Shown here in pieces: positions 11,201 to 18,069 of a stretch of 64,000 nucleotides of DNA. The DNA lies in contig NZ_CP019511.1 of assembly GCF_002002925.1 (NCBI RefSeq), forward strand, positions 2,480,001 through 2,544,000. Reading direction: 5' to 3'. The DNA is from Sphingomonas sp. LM7 (lineage in GTDB: Bacteria > Pseudomonadota > Alphaproteobacteria > Sphingomonadales > Sphingomonadaceae). Below the pieces are notes generated by a model that saw only the letters and a program-made list of their open reading frames with translations, was not told the DNA's origin and ran no database searches. How positions within the stretch are numbered: position 1 is the first letter of the stretch; every line of letters begins with the position of its first letter. Position numbers and translations under genes: made by a program.

Positions 11201-11360
11201 AACGATCTTTTTCGATCAGGGTGTCGGATCCTGGGCGGTGTCGAGCAACGAAGGCTTCGACATGCGCGCGAACCACACAGATCAACTGGTCGCGATCGAA
11301 AAGCCCTTCACGATCACGAACGGGGCCGACGGTACCTTTTTCGCGATCCGTTTGGATTGA
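5250..11360 (+). CDS. druE: DruE-like superfamily 2 helicase with DUF1998-type C-terminal region
   Basis: A 2036-residue protein. Helicase motifs in order: a Q-like region with YEHQAGAWELL (about residue 91), Walker A GTGSGKTE (about 113), DEAH box VVLDEAHSYMG (about 245), motif III ATSATIGG (about 283), then motifs V-VI TTMEMGVDIGS and YRQRVGRAGRQRQP (about 1050-1090). Four cysteine pairs look like zinc ribbons: near 428-480 (CINPDC, CPHC, CVLCG), 577 (CPGCG), 1373 (CQTCG and CSECG) and 1478 (CLHCG). Near residues 1595-1650, FDRASGGAGF followed by CPRC matches the DUF1998 signature. Length and architecture fit DruE, the hallmark Druantia ATPase. The ATG overlaps the upstream stop (ATGA). The last bases are close to, or overlap, the start of the next gene, suggesting one operon. 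It presumably loads on and unwinds or translocates along phage DNA. Confidence 0.8.
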   Translation: MIDFERMTMRLPEQAADAILGMLRPKSRTLAKHLREIWGAPAGMPGSMLAEPLIEGAFPWLTLPHGWDGLASHVLDRRTIETLKSVSFPPYEHQAGAWELLTAPQPASVIISSGTGSGKTECFLVPILDRLVRLSDGGQRPLTGVRALMLYPLNALISSQEERLERWFSPFGGTLRYALYNGETPETASAMVRRQKPWRVGDRSALRSSPPPVLVTNATMLEYMLIRRNDAPILAASQGSLDFVVLDEAHSYMGAQAAEIALLLRRVALAFGRQPRDLRYVATSATIGGPNASVELKRFLRDLSGAPEDQIHVIEGERAPLPPAPTLNRHPIELDLLTGLDSAESGAKFASSLALRTAREQLRDGRVFGWRQWSETVRTIAGDTKPSRLLVEAANARDPNAGPAMVESGNDSILPTRVHLFHRTVPGLWTCINPDCSERPEAEATSDWPYGAVFSEAREKCPHCRSIVLEWALCVLCGDGALRAEEMGGGSHVTTWSDWGELDEFEQTLERETPEDEESDDAGVGLSAPVAPARVSRRYLHLPPRKGSYRLTVERETGLIDGENDTLVFGASVDLSLCPGCGKAPPNVDPARGALRTANAGAPFLTAQITPGFLADLSREPPGAEPLPSEGRRLITFTDARQGTARHAANVQIASERGFVRGFIYHHVQERTGGDPEKIAELDRNIEAMRALAEKPPYTQILEGFEKERAALTGNPALPWAGLVTRLAGHTTVDVFLRDLWKTTNRDPRFDDPRVLAEFLLYREVMRRPNRANSAETLGLFRYELPGIDDAKILLPSSASSLALTEADWRDLLRLLVTHFIRTNVALRLDHWWLNWIDRRQSHIEIIPWAPGQKSSRYVRLWPNPYGVRLTRIVRLVFQALKLDPEMSSDREKVGALFDDAWIALKRYMEPSENGYRMRLSDLSVARLESAFWCPTTRRVLDTTFKGLGPYDTDGIYPSAEPIIMPILRYPWRRDENGHAVNEDRLDAWLGEDGRIRALREAGRWGDQNDRAASLQPWLRAAEHSAQQPSSLLRRYEQDFKRGRINVLGCSTTMEMGVDIGSIEAVLNTNTPPQIANYRQRVGRAGRQRQPIAVGLTLCKDKPLDRMTIADPLAYLARQARTPRVSLESPTIARRHAAAFLLARFLADFGAELHKLTNGVFFGLVAAGPTNEGQSPSATFLSWLDRTPQDVPLTAALTTLLAGTPILPGLDLAESLRTRMERIASDVQAEWEALGSTDAAEGVGDVELSAANKARERQRSRLERGYLLGELAGRGFLPSYGFPTDVVQFVTETAGEKFARRRAAESGDDSEPAEKSFGRGYPSRSREVGIYEYAPGRGIVVDGVVRESAGVTLNWQRPASREGLREIQSLRTMWSCQTCGALASKPSALERTLCSECGSDSQEFVRYLAPGGFAVDIRFELHDDPSNVGAAKVVDPWVATRNAPWRALPDPAVGRVRASADGTVFWFNPGDHKHGYALCLHCGRAESETDAQGGPGLAGHKPLRGAPTAIDGQTCSGAPEFAPYAITRNVRLGHEIRTDLCEVQLYDCASSEVALTIALALREAVADRLGIDADEMGFAAPPVSNPQGKANWSAVVFDRASGGAGFSSAISRDPVGLLRAARDFLDCARLGRCGEPETLRACPRCVLAPDAQHVAEHTDRAAAHGLLVAAAERLKLPREHQLFGDGTRYEPAPLAHALDERMAASPDASLVVRLRGEPSDWDFDAWPMTSVVERWGARDRKVIIEVERDTLERADAVTRRRVAMWIQRARASLVARAVADADLLALVITDGEVEAWKSSDPLAGAIGAGWGGTSEAPVVRGPGGARAAQLDIIDVASLLAERIRETIFEIGSELDGPAVGFGARLMGALTTRNSTLADVFSGPCTEICYSDRYLFSPLVVRLVVEMLRGLSDGNTRIEIETLAQRKSNYRPGRGKLKDDWQDEADRDLVFRHLLGTISAAARLAPSQSVAHRRRLDFKTARGSGTIFFDQGVGSWAVSSNEGFDMRANHTDQLVAIEKPFTITNGADGTFFAIRLD

Positions 11361-11403
11361 CGGCGGACGCACCGGTGCGGACCTCGGCTTCGTTCTTGAG
11401 CCG

Positions 11404-12243
11404 TTGCTCTCCGCCGCCGATCAGGCGATACGCGCGGTAGAGGTGAAGATGACGCGTCCGGCTGCGAATCCTGCAAACTCCGTGAGGGCAGAACTCGAAC
11501 TCGCCGGCGAGCGGTCGTCATTGACCACAGCGACGTCGAAGAAGAACTATGCCGAGGTGCTTTCGCGCGCGTTGGCTACGCGCTTCGCGAACGAACTCCG
11601 TCGGTCGTTCCCGGGAATTCTGCCAGATGCCGAAGGGCGTGGTCAGGAATCCAGGGCACGAACGGCGAAGGGCGTCAAGAAGCTCGATGTCAATTACTCG
11701 ACGGCGGAGCTCGGCTTGGGTCTCGGCGTGTCGATCAAGACCATCAACTTTCGCGACGCCGCGACTGGCCGATACACCAAGAACTATACGCGCGCTGACG
11801 GAGAGCTCCGCGCGGAGGCTTCCGACTATCACGTGCGCCAGCCTTACGCTGTCATGGTGGCGGTCATCTTCCTCCCCATCGACGCTTGCGACGACGCGAA
11901 GAAGGATCCCTCCAGCTTCGGCCAGGCCGTGAAGATCTTCCGCTTCCGAGGCGGTCGCGACGAACCGACGGATGATCCGAACCTGTTCGAGGCGGTGTTC
12001 ATCGGCCTGTACGAGACCGATCCGGCGCGGTTCGGCGAAGTGGTCTTCTTCGACGTCCGGAAAGCCCCCCCTAAATCCGGTCGCCCGAAGGATGCGATGA
12101 CTTTCGAGGAACTCGTCACCGAAATCAGGCGCAATTACGACCTCCGCAACAGCCCCGTTTTCGAATGGGCTGACGCGCAGACAGAAATCTTGACCGAACC
12201 ACTTATCGATCCGGACGAGGAAGTGGAGGAAGGGGAAAACTGA
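11404..12243 (+). CDS. Uncharacterised nuclease-like protein downstream of druE-like gene
   Basis: About 279 residues from a TTG at 11404. The frame is open further upstream inside the helicase gene, and an ATG at 11449 preceded by GAGGTG is an alternative start. The core segment, roughly residues 85-165, is compact and looks conserved: GVKKLDVNYSTAELGLGLG, VSIKTINFRD, ELRAEASDYHVRQPYAVM. An Asp followed by S-I-K in a hydrophobic strand (LDVNY...VSIKTI) could be a degenerate D...xxK nuclease core, as in some type II restriction enzymes. It ends in an acidic tail and overlaps the convergent vsr gene by 41 bases. It may be a third component of the druH-druE-like operon, or the restriction enzyme partner of the adjacent methyltransferase. 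The function is inferred; I recognise no named family. Confidence 0.6.
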   Translation: MLSAADQAIRAVEVKMTRPAANPANSVRAELELAGERSSLTTATSKKNYAEVLSRALATRFANELRRSFPGILPDAEGRGQESRARTAKGVKKLDVNYSTAELGLGLGVSIKTINFRDAATGRYTKNYTRADGELRAEASDYHVRQPYAVMVAVIFLPIDACDDAKKDPSSFGQAVKIFRFRGGRDEPTDDPNLFEAVFIGLYETDPARFGEVVFFDVRKAPPKSGRPKDAMTFEELVTEIRRNYDLRNSPVFEWADAQTEILTEPLIDPDEEVEEGEN

Positions 12244-12640
12244 GCTGGCTCTGCTCGGATGTGGTGGCGAGCTCGCCCAGATTGCATTCCCACACGACGT
12301 AGACGTCGAAGCCGAGATCTCTGAGCGATCGTTCTTTCCGTTCGTCGCGCGCCACATTACCTGCAATTTTATTGGCCCAGAACTCGGTGTTGCGTTTTGG
12401 CAGGCGCGACTTCCTGCAGCCTTCGTGTCCGTGCCAAAAGCACCCGTGGACGAAGACCGCCCATTTACGTCGCGTGTTCGATAGATCCGGACTTCCCGGA
12501 AGGTTGGCCGAATGAGTGACGTACCTATGGCCTGCTCGCCACATCCATCTCCTCAGTGCACGCTCCGGCTTCGTGTCCCGCTGGCGCACGCGGCGCATCC
12601 TGCGCCTGGTCTCCTCGTCGGATGCGGCGGGCGGTCGCAA
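12203..12640 (-). CDS. vsr: Very short patch repair (Vsr) T:G mismatch endonuclease
   Basis: A 145-residue protein of normal Vsr length. It shows the family motifs: RQRDTKPERALRR at the N terminus, then LPGSPDL with the catalytic Asp, AVFVHGCFWHGH (metal and structural residues), RNTEFWANKI, GNVARDERK and VYVVWECNL. Vsr nicks beside T:G mismatches created when 5-methylcytosine deaminates, so it normally accompanies a C5 methyltransferase. That gene is directly upstream: its TAG is two bases before this TTG start, so the pair is co-transcribed and probably coupled. An internal ATG (MRRVRQRD) is an alternative start. The 3' end overlaps the convergent nuclease-like gene by 41 bases. Confidence 0.9.
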   Translation of the reverse strand: MRPPAASDEETRRRMRRVRQRDTKPERALRRWMWRAGHRYVTHSANLPGSPDLSNTRRKWAVFVHGCFWHGHEGCRKSRLPKRNTEFWANKIAGNVARDERKERSLRDLGFDVYVVWECNLGELATTSEQSQLSFPLPPLPRPDR

Positions 12641-12642
12641 AG

Positions 12643-13872
12643 CTAGGCGGCGTCGGAGAGCAGTTCGCGAGGTGCTACGTCAGACGCGTTGCGCTCCATC
12701 CGACTCAAATGCGCGCCAATCGCGTGCACGAAGCCGGGCTTGAAGCGAAGGCTGCTGGCCATGATCCGCTTGTAGAAGCCATTTGTGGCGCGCAGCGAGA
12801 GTGGCGCGCCGGGGAATCGGAGGAAGTCGGCAAGTGGCCTCGACGTCCGCGCCACCGGCCAAGTCCCAAGTGGGACAGACCTACGTTTGCTGCCGTCGAA
12901 CCAAGCAGCGGCAGGCCATGCCGCGCCAGCGTTAAGCTCGGTGCCTGCATCGAGGTCGACCGCCACCCTGGCTGACAAGCGTTCTCCTAGCCAGTGGGCT
13001 ACTTCGACGTTGACCGCATTGCCTGCGAGGAGCCAGCGACGCCGTTGTTTGAAGGGGCCGCCGCCGACGTCCGCGTTCCGCTCCGGAAGGTCCGTCCAAC
13101 CCGCAGGGAACCCCTGTAAGCGCTCACAATCACGAATTTCCGGTGTGATGACCTGTCCGTCCCCCATCAGAATAGCTGGAGGCGATGGGATCGATAGCGC
13201 CGACCCACCTTTCAAGGTGGGGACGCAGCTCTCGCCCCAGCCAATGCCCGTCTTACCCTCGGTCCAGTAAAAACCGTGCGCTGCCTCGTGAAGGGCAAAT
13301 GCACGGTCGTCGGGGGCTTCGTTGCCATGGAACAAGGCCTCGCGCGGATCTCCAGTCAGCGTGGCGAAAAGGAAGAGCCGCAATCGACGCTGCGGAAGGC
13401 CGAACGCGCGTGCGTCGATGGTCCGATAGGCCCAGCGATAACCCATAGCTTCCAGTGCTTCGACGACCCATCGCATGTAGGCGCCTTTGTGCAGCTGCCG
13501 CCAGTTGGGTACGTTCTCCAGCAGCACGTTTTCGAAGCGGCGCCGTTCTAGTAGCCTCAACGTGTCGATGATCAGGCTCGATCGTCCGCCGTCGAATCCT
13601 TTCGTCGTGCCCGCTTGGCTGAAATCGGTGCAGGGAAATCCCGCAGTCAGGAGATCTGAGGTAGGTGAGATCGTTTCCAGCAGCGCATCGGTCTCTCGTA
13701 CGTCGAGCGCCACTGGTACGTCCGCGAACCTGGACCGTAGGACAGAAACCGCTTCGGCGTCGCACTCGCAGAACATCGTCGCACGGTGACCTGCGCGGCC
13801 CAGTCCGAGCTCAAGGCCACCAATGCCCCCGAAAAGGCCCGTGACATCATGAAAAACGCCTACTTTCGACAT
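12643..13872 (-). CDS. dcm: DNA (cytosine-5-)-methyltransferase
   Basis: A 409-residue C5 methyltransferase. Motif I is GLFGGIGGLELGLG (about residues 12-25). The catalytic motif IV is GFPCTDFSQ with Cys81, ENV is motif VI (119-121), QRRLRLFLF is motif VIII, CERLQGFPAGW motif IX and GNAVNVEVAHWLG motif X. It transfers a methyl group from S-adenosylmethionine to a target cytosine; the recognition sequence cannot be read from the protein. I chose the ATG at 13872; a TTG nine codons upstream is possible. Neither has a strong Shine-Dalgarno. Vsr follows at once. In Druantia type II a cytosine methyltransferase (DruM) is part of the system, so this enzyme may mark self DNA for the helicase operon. 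It could equally be an independent restriction-modification remnant. Confidence 0.92.
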   Translation of the reverse strand: MSKVGVFHDVTGLFGGIGGLELGLGRAGHRATMFCECDAEAVSVLRSRFADVPVALDVRETDALLETISPTSDLLTAGFPCTDFSQAGTTKGFDGGRSSLIIDTLRLLERRRFENVLLENVPNWRQLHKGAYMRWVVEALEAMGYRWAYRTIDARAFGLPQRRLRLFLFATLTGDPREALFHGNEAPDDRAFALHEAAHGFYWTEGKTGIGWGESCVPTLKGGSALSIPSPPAILMGDGQVITPEIRDCERLQGFPAGWTDLPERNADVGGGPFKQRRRWLLAGNAVNVEVAHWLGERLSARVAVDLDAGTELNAGAAWPAAAWFDGSKRRSVPLGTWPVARTSRPLADFLRFPGAPLSLRATNGFYKRIMASSLRFKPGFVHAIGAHLSRMERNASDVAPRELLSDAA

Positions 13873-14645
13873 TCGAGGATCATGGCATGAAAGAATCAAA
13901 AACTCGAGCCCTTTTTGTTCTTTCGGTCGCTTGAATGAGGCGAGTGATAGCGTTTGACGAATGGCGGGCCGGCACGCGCTACTCTGGGTCGCTAGATGAC
14001 GTCATACGCTAGCCGCTAACTACGACCTCTCGTGTCATGCCATGTTCGAGTATCTGGTACAGTTACGGAGACTCCGCAGTGTTTTGAAGGAAATTGCCGA
14101 CAGGCGGGGGAATGTCTTCCCCTGATGGCCGGCCCGTGCCGGTCCTGCCATACCCCTTCTGCGGGGCTGCGCCCCGCAACGCCCCGCTAGAATGGAGCGG
14201 GGCTGATGACGCACACTGCCGGCCGACGCCGAACAGGGTGCGGCGCTTTACTGCCGCCCCGCGGCACTCCGGCTGCGCAGCCGGGCGACGCGCCCGGTTT
14301 CGGCGCGGACGACAATTGCCGCCCGGCGCTCGAAGCCCGGTTCGACGCCGCTGATCCGCCCGCTCCGCTCGGGGTGCCTGCCTTTGCTGCGAGCGGCTGC
14401 GCCGCTGGTTGCTGCGGTCGCCGCTTCGCGGCGGCGTTGCTTGTGGCCTCCCGTACGCGGGAGTGGGCGGCGCTCCCTCCTAGGCCCGCCCGCGTCCCCG
14501 GCAAGCCGGGCTGTGCCCGGCTCCTACACTGCGTTACGGCCTTGCAGGTGCCGGGCCCGCTCTTGCGGGCCTCTCCGATCGCTTCTGCCGCCCACCCCCG
14601 CTTCCGGGGGCCATGCTGGTTTTGGGGCGGTGATGGAGGCTGGCG
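13873..14645. other. Gene-free GC-rich region with several hairpins
   Basis: About 770 bases with no convincing gene; the open frames here are products of high GC. It holds many short palindromes, including TGCGGGGCTGCGCCCCGCA, CGGCTGCGCAGCCG near 14270, and repeated blocks of GC-rich dyads up to the ArdC-like start. Such leader regions precede ardC-like genes on mobile elements and may carry promoters active on entry into a new host; that role is inference. It marks the junction between the defence cluster and the mobile-element core. Confidence 0.5.
14160..14203. repeat. Two adjacent GC-rich hairpins
   Basis: Two hairpins lie side by side. The first (14160-14178) is TGCGGGGC-TGC-GCCCCGCA. 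The second pairs GCCCCGCT (14181-14188) with AGCGGGGC (14196-14203) around a 7-base loop. Both use the same GCCCCGC module. They could form alternative pairings with each other or act as a terminator or protein-binding site. Confidence 0.55.
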
Positions 14646-15656
14646 ATGCAGGTCACTCACTCACGTCCCGCTGGTGGCAAGCGAGGGAAGCGCGCCGCTG
14701 GCGCCGCGCGCGGGCGCGATAGCGAATCGTCGGGACGCGGTGCGGGCGCGGGCGATCTGGCGCGGGTCAATCTCTATGACGAGGTGACCGCGCGGATCAT
14801 CGCGGAGATGGAAGCCGGGCGGGTGCCGTGGGTCCAGCCTTGGGGTCGGGCCGATGGCGCGAGCGCTGGCTTGCCGCGCAACGCGCTGACCGGGCGCAGC
14901 TATTCGGGGATCAATGTTCTGATCCTGTGGGGCGCGGTCATCGGCGCGGGCTATCCCTCGCAAGGGTGGCTGACCTTCCGCCAAGCGTTGGAAGCTGGCG
15001 GTGCGGTTCGCCAGGGCGAGCGCGGGACCAGCGTCGTTTATGCCGACCGCTTTGTCCCGGAGGCGGAGAAGGCGCGGGCGGTCGAGACGGGCGGCGATGC
15101 CAGGACGATCCCGTTCCTCAAGCGCTTCACCGTCTTCAATGTCGCCCAGTGTGACGGGCTTCCGGCGAACTTCTCCGCCGAGCCTGTGCCACTGCCCGAG
15201 CGCGAGATCGTGCCCGTCGCCGAGGCTGTGATCGCGGCGAGCGGGGTCGCGTTCCGGATCGGAGGGAGCGAGGCTTTCTATTCCCCATCGCACGACTTCG
15301 TGCAGGTGCCACCGCAACCGGCTTTCTTCGACCAGATCAATTACTACCGCACGGCGCTGCATGAGCTGACCCACGCGACCGGCCATGCCTCGCGGGTCGG
15401 ACGGACGATCACCGGCGCTTTCGGATCGAAGGATTACGCCCGCGAGGAACTGGTTGCCGAACTCGGCTCGGCCTTCCTATGCGCGAGCCTCGGGATCGAG
15501 CCGACCGTGCGCCATGCCGACTATCTCGCGTCGTGGCTCGCCGTGCTGCGCGAGGACAACCGCGCGATCTTCCGCGCCGCCAGTGGCGCCAGCAAGGCCG
15601 CCGACTGGCTGCTCGCCCGGTACGCCGAGGCGCAGGCCGGGAGGGCGGTCGCATGA
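14646..15656 (+). CDS. ArdC-like antirestriction protein (zincin-like peptidase)
   Basis: A 336-residue protein. A basic, Gly/Arg-rich leader (about residues 1-35) is followed by an ArdC N-terminal ssDNA-binding domain (VNLYDEVTARIIAEMEAGRVPWVQPW; PRNALTGRSYSGIN). The C-terminal metallopeptidase domain has HELTHATGH starting at residue 239, with a downstream Glu in REELVAELGSAFL. ArdC proteins protect incoming plasmid DNA from host restriction during conjugation. The start is set by GGAGG six bases upstream. The stop overlaps the DUF2958 gene by four bases. The position next to ParB-like, DUF736 and relaxase genes is typical of sphingomonad and rhizobial conjugative elements. It also sits directly beside the host-side defence cluster. 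Confidence 0.88.
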   Translation: MQVTHSRPAGGKRGKRAAGAARGRDSESSGRGAGAGDLARVNLYDEVTARIIAEMEAGRVPWVQPWGRADGASAGLPRNALTGRSYSGINVLILWGAVIGAGYPSQGWLTFRQALEAGGAVRQGERGTSVVYADRFVPEAEKARAVETGGDARTIPFLKRFTVFNVAQCDGLPANFSAEPVPLPEREIVPVAEAVIAASGVAFRIGGSEAFYSPSHDFVQVPPQPAFFDQINYYRTALHELTHATGHASRVGRTITGAFGSKDYAREELVAELGSAFLCASLGIEPTVRHADYLASWLAVLREDNRAIFRAASGASKAADWLLARYAEAQAGRAVA

Positions 15657-16071
15657 TCCTGCTTCCGCCCGATCTGCACGCGGCGCTTCGCGCTAATGCA
15701 GCCGCGTCGCTCGCCGCTCAGGCGAAAGACGCCAGCTTCGATCCGTTGCCGGTGATCAAGCTGTTCAACCCGCTGAGCGCGGGAACTTGGTTGGCAGCCG
15801 AACTCTACGACGACGGCGACACCCTGTTCGGGCTGGCGGACCTGGCTTCGGCTGCCCCGAACTCGGCACGTTCAGCCTGTCCGAGATCGGACGCGTCCAT
15901 CTGCCATTCGGCCTCGGGATCGAACGCGACATCGGCTTCGCGACGACCTTCCGCCTTTCGGTCTGGACCGAGCGGGCGCGTCAGGCGGGGTCGATCATCT
16001 GGGCCGGAACCCTTCTCAACCGCGTCGCGCTGAGGCGCGTCGCCACCGGACTTCCAGCCGAGCGGGACTGA
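15653..16071 (+). pseudogene. DUF2958 protein, disrupted by a one-base deletion
   Basis: Reading from ATG 15653 gives a normal DUF2958 N terminus (VIKLFNPLSAGTWLAAEL then DGDTLFGLADL, about residues 30-63). It then runs into nonsense with Ala/Ser/Arg-rich sequence to a stop at 16033. One frame over, from about 15845, the expected continuation GFGCPELGTFSLSEIGRVHL and the rest of the family, WTERARQAGSIIWAGTLL, read to a stop at 16071. One missing base, probably a G in CCTGGCTTCG at 15841-15850, explains both halves. DUF2958 proteins are small cytoplasmic proteins of unknown role, encoded beside ArdC and ParB-like genes on mobile elements. The cause is either genuine inactivation or a sequencing error in a G run. 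Confidence 0.8.
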
Positions 16072-16172
16072 TCCCCTCGGCGGACGACGTTGCGGCCGTT
16101 CGCCGCAGACCCGAGCCGGTCCCGCCAATCTTGGAGGAACAACGGGACCGGCGCTCACGAGGAGCAAGAACG

Positions 16173-17846
16173 ATGAGACTTGATTTTATAGCGCTCGACA
16201 AGCTGTCGGTCAGCAAGTCAAATATGCGCCATGGCAGGAAGGTGCCGGACGTGTCCGACCTCCTGCCCACCGTCCGCAAGCGCGGGGTTCTCCAGACCCT
16301 GCTGGTTCGCCCCAACTGCGCGCCGGACATGTTCGAGATCGTCGCCGGGAGCCGCCGCTACCATGCCGCGCGGATCATCGCGGAGGAACGCGGCGGAGTT
16401 GGCGAGGCCGAGACGCACGACACGATGCTGCCATGCGCGATCCTCGACGAAGGGGACGACGCCGACGCCATCGAGGCGTCGATGATCGAGAACATGGCGA
16501 GGCTCGACACCGACGAAGTGACCCGGTGGGAAACCTTCACCCGGCTGGTCCGCGTGGGGCGCACGGTCGAGGACATCGCGCTGGCCTTCGGGCTTCCCGA
16601 TCTGACCATCCGCCGCACGCTCGCGCTCGGCAACCTGCTCCCGCGCATCCGCGCGATGTACGCCAAGGAGCAGATCGACCGGACGACCGTCCGCCACCTG
16701 ACCCTCGCCAGCAAGAGCCAGCAGAAGGCGTGGCTGGCGCTTGCCGACGACGACAAGGCCTATTGCCCGACCGGCCACCAGTTGAAGGCGTGGCTGTTCG
16801 GCGGCCATTCGATCCCGGCCCGCCACGCGCTGTTCGACGTCGAGGCGAGCGGGCTTGCGATCATCGCCGACCTGTTCGGCGAGGACCGCTATTTCGCGGA
16901 CAGCGAAGCGTTCTGGACCGCGCAGAATGCGGCGATCGAGGAACGCCGTGCCGCTTTTATGGAGGCGGGCTGGGCCGACGCGGTGATCGTCCCGCCGTCG
17001 CAGCAGTTCGCGACCTGGGAGCATGAGAAGGCAGCGAAGCGCAAAGGCAGTCGCGTCTATCTGGACGTGCGGGCATCCGGCGAGGTCGTGATCCACGAGG
17101 GCTATGTCAGCCGCAAGGAGGCGGCGCGCGCCGCGCGGGGCGAGGAGGGAGAAGGCGCGAGCGCCAAGCCCGTGCGGTCCGAGGTCACCGCGACGATACA
17201 GACCTATATCGACCTGCATCGCCACGCCGCCGTGCGCGCGGCGCTGACCGGTCATCCCTCGGTCGCGCTTCGCCTGATGGTCGCCCATGCCATTGGCGGC
17301 TCGCATCTGTGGCGCGTTTATCCCGAGCCGCAAGCCGCCCCGAACGACGCGGTGCGCGAAAGCGTCGAGACGTGCCTCGGCGAAACCCTGTTCGACGAGC
17401 GTCGCCGCGCCGTGCTGGCGCTGCTCGGCTTCTCTCTTGAGGAGCCGACCGTCACCGGCGGCAATGGCGACGACTTCGGGGTCGTCGGCATTTTCCGGCG
17501 GCTGCTCGGCCTCGAAGATTCGGCGGTCATGGAGGTCATTGCCATCGTCATGGGCGAGACTCTCGCCAGCGGCAGCGCCGCAGTTGATGCGCTCGGGTCG
17601 CAGATCGGCGTGGATATGGCGCGGTATTGGCGCGCCGACGAAGCATTCCTCGACCTGATCCGCGACAAGGAAGTCCTTGTCGGCATGATCGCCGAGGTCG
17701 CGGGCGCGGATGCCGCCAAGGCCAACGCGGGTGAGAAGACCAAGGCGATGAAGGCGATCATCGCCGACAGCCTTGCCGGGGCCAATGGCCGGACCAAGGT
17801 CGAGAACTGGGTGCCGCGCTGGCTGGCGTTTCCGCCGGCCAGCTAA
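16173..17846 (+). CDS. ParB-like partition/nuclease-domain protein, with premature stop
   Basis: 557 residues to the TAA. The N-terminal ParB domain includes LDKLSVSKSNMRH, a Leu/Arg-rich strand (GVLQTLLVRP) and the GSRRYHAARI box at about residues 58-68. A helix-turn-helix follows: VEDIALAFGLPDLTIRRTL. The large C-terminal region is typical of the 600-residue ParB-like proteins of conjugative elements. They bind element DNA and aid maintenance; some have nuclease activity. The ATG at 16173 has GAGGAG eight bases upstream; an earlier ATG at 16131 lacks support. The stop at 17844-17846 falls where the same frame stays open for another 74 codons (see next feature), so this copy looks truncated. 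Confidence 0.8.
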   Translation: MRLDFIALDKLSVSKSNMRHGRKVPDVSDLLPTVRKRGVLQTLLVRPNCAPDMFEIVAGSRRYHAARIIAEERGGVGEAETHDTMLPCAILDEGDDADAIEASMIENMARLDTDEVTRWETFTRLVRVGRTVEDIALAFGLPDLTIRRTLALGNLLPRIRAMYAKEQIDRTTVRHLTLASKSQQKAWLALADDDKAYCPTGHQLKAWLFGGHSIPARHALFDVEASGLAIIADLFGEDRYFADSEAFWTAQNAAIEERRAAFMEAGWADAVIVPPSQQFATWEHEKAAKRKGSRVYLDVRASGEVVIHEGYVSRKEAARAARGEEGEGASAKPVRSEVTATIQTYIDLHRHAAVRAALTGHPSVALRLMVAHAIGGSHLWRVYPEPQAAPNDAVRESVETCLGETLFDERRRAVLALLGFSLEEPTVTGGNGDDFGVVGIFRRLLGLEDSAVMEVIAIVMGETLASGSAAVDALGSQIGVDMARYWRADEAFLDLIRDKEVLVGMIAEVAGADAAKANAGEKTKAMKAIIADSLAGANGRTKVENWVPRWLAFPPAS

Positions 17847-18068
17847 ACCGAGCGCGGCGGGGTCGGCAGCGTCCGCGCCCATGCCAAGGCGGTGGCAGCG
17901 CTCGCGCCGCCGGAGGAAGAGCGCGCCGAAGGTGATGCGGGTGCGTCGCCCAAGGCTCCGGCACCGCAAGCGGAGGAAGAGCCCGCGCCGCTCGCGGCCC
18001 CGCGTCCCTCCACCCTCGAAAATTCTGCGCGCGCCTCGCTGCGGCTCGGTGCGCGGAAGGAGCAGTGA
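17847..18068 (+). pseudogene. Detached C-terminal tail of the ParB-like gene
   Basis: Directly after the TAA the ParB frame stays open for 74 codons to a TGA at 18066-18068. It reads TERGGVGSVRAHAKAVAAL then a Pro/Ala/Glu linker and LENSARASLRLGARKEQ. The codon choice is that of the coding strand, and the next gene begins one base after this TGA with its AAGGAG inside the tail. That spacing is what would be expected if the tail were the true end of the ParB gene. The TAA probably arose from a sense codon such as TAC or TAT. Confidence 0.7.
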
Positions 18069-18069
18069 C

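Noticed and set aside
387..13872. DISARM or BREX system
   Set aside because: The helicase and DUF1998 parts are on one chain rather than separate DrmA/DrmB proteins, no DrmC phospholipase-D-like gene is seen, and no PglZ, BrxL or BrxC homologue is present.
14206..14787. Open frame of 193 codons ahead of the ArdC-like gene
   Set aside because: Its translation is Ala/Arg/Pro-rich with no domain, it crosses hairpins, and the ArdC-like start with its own GGAGG lies inside it.
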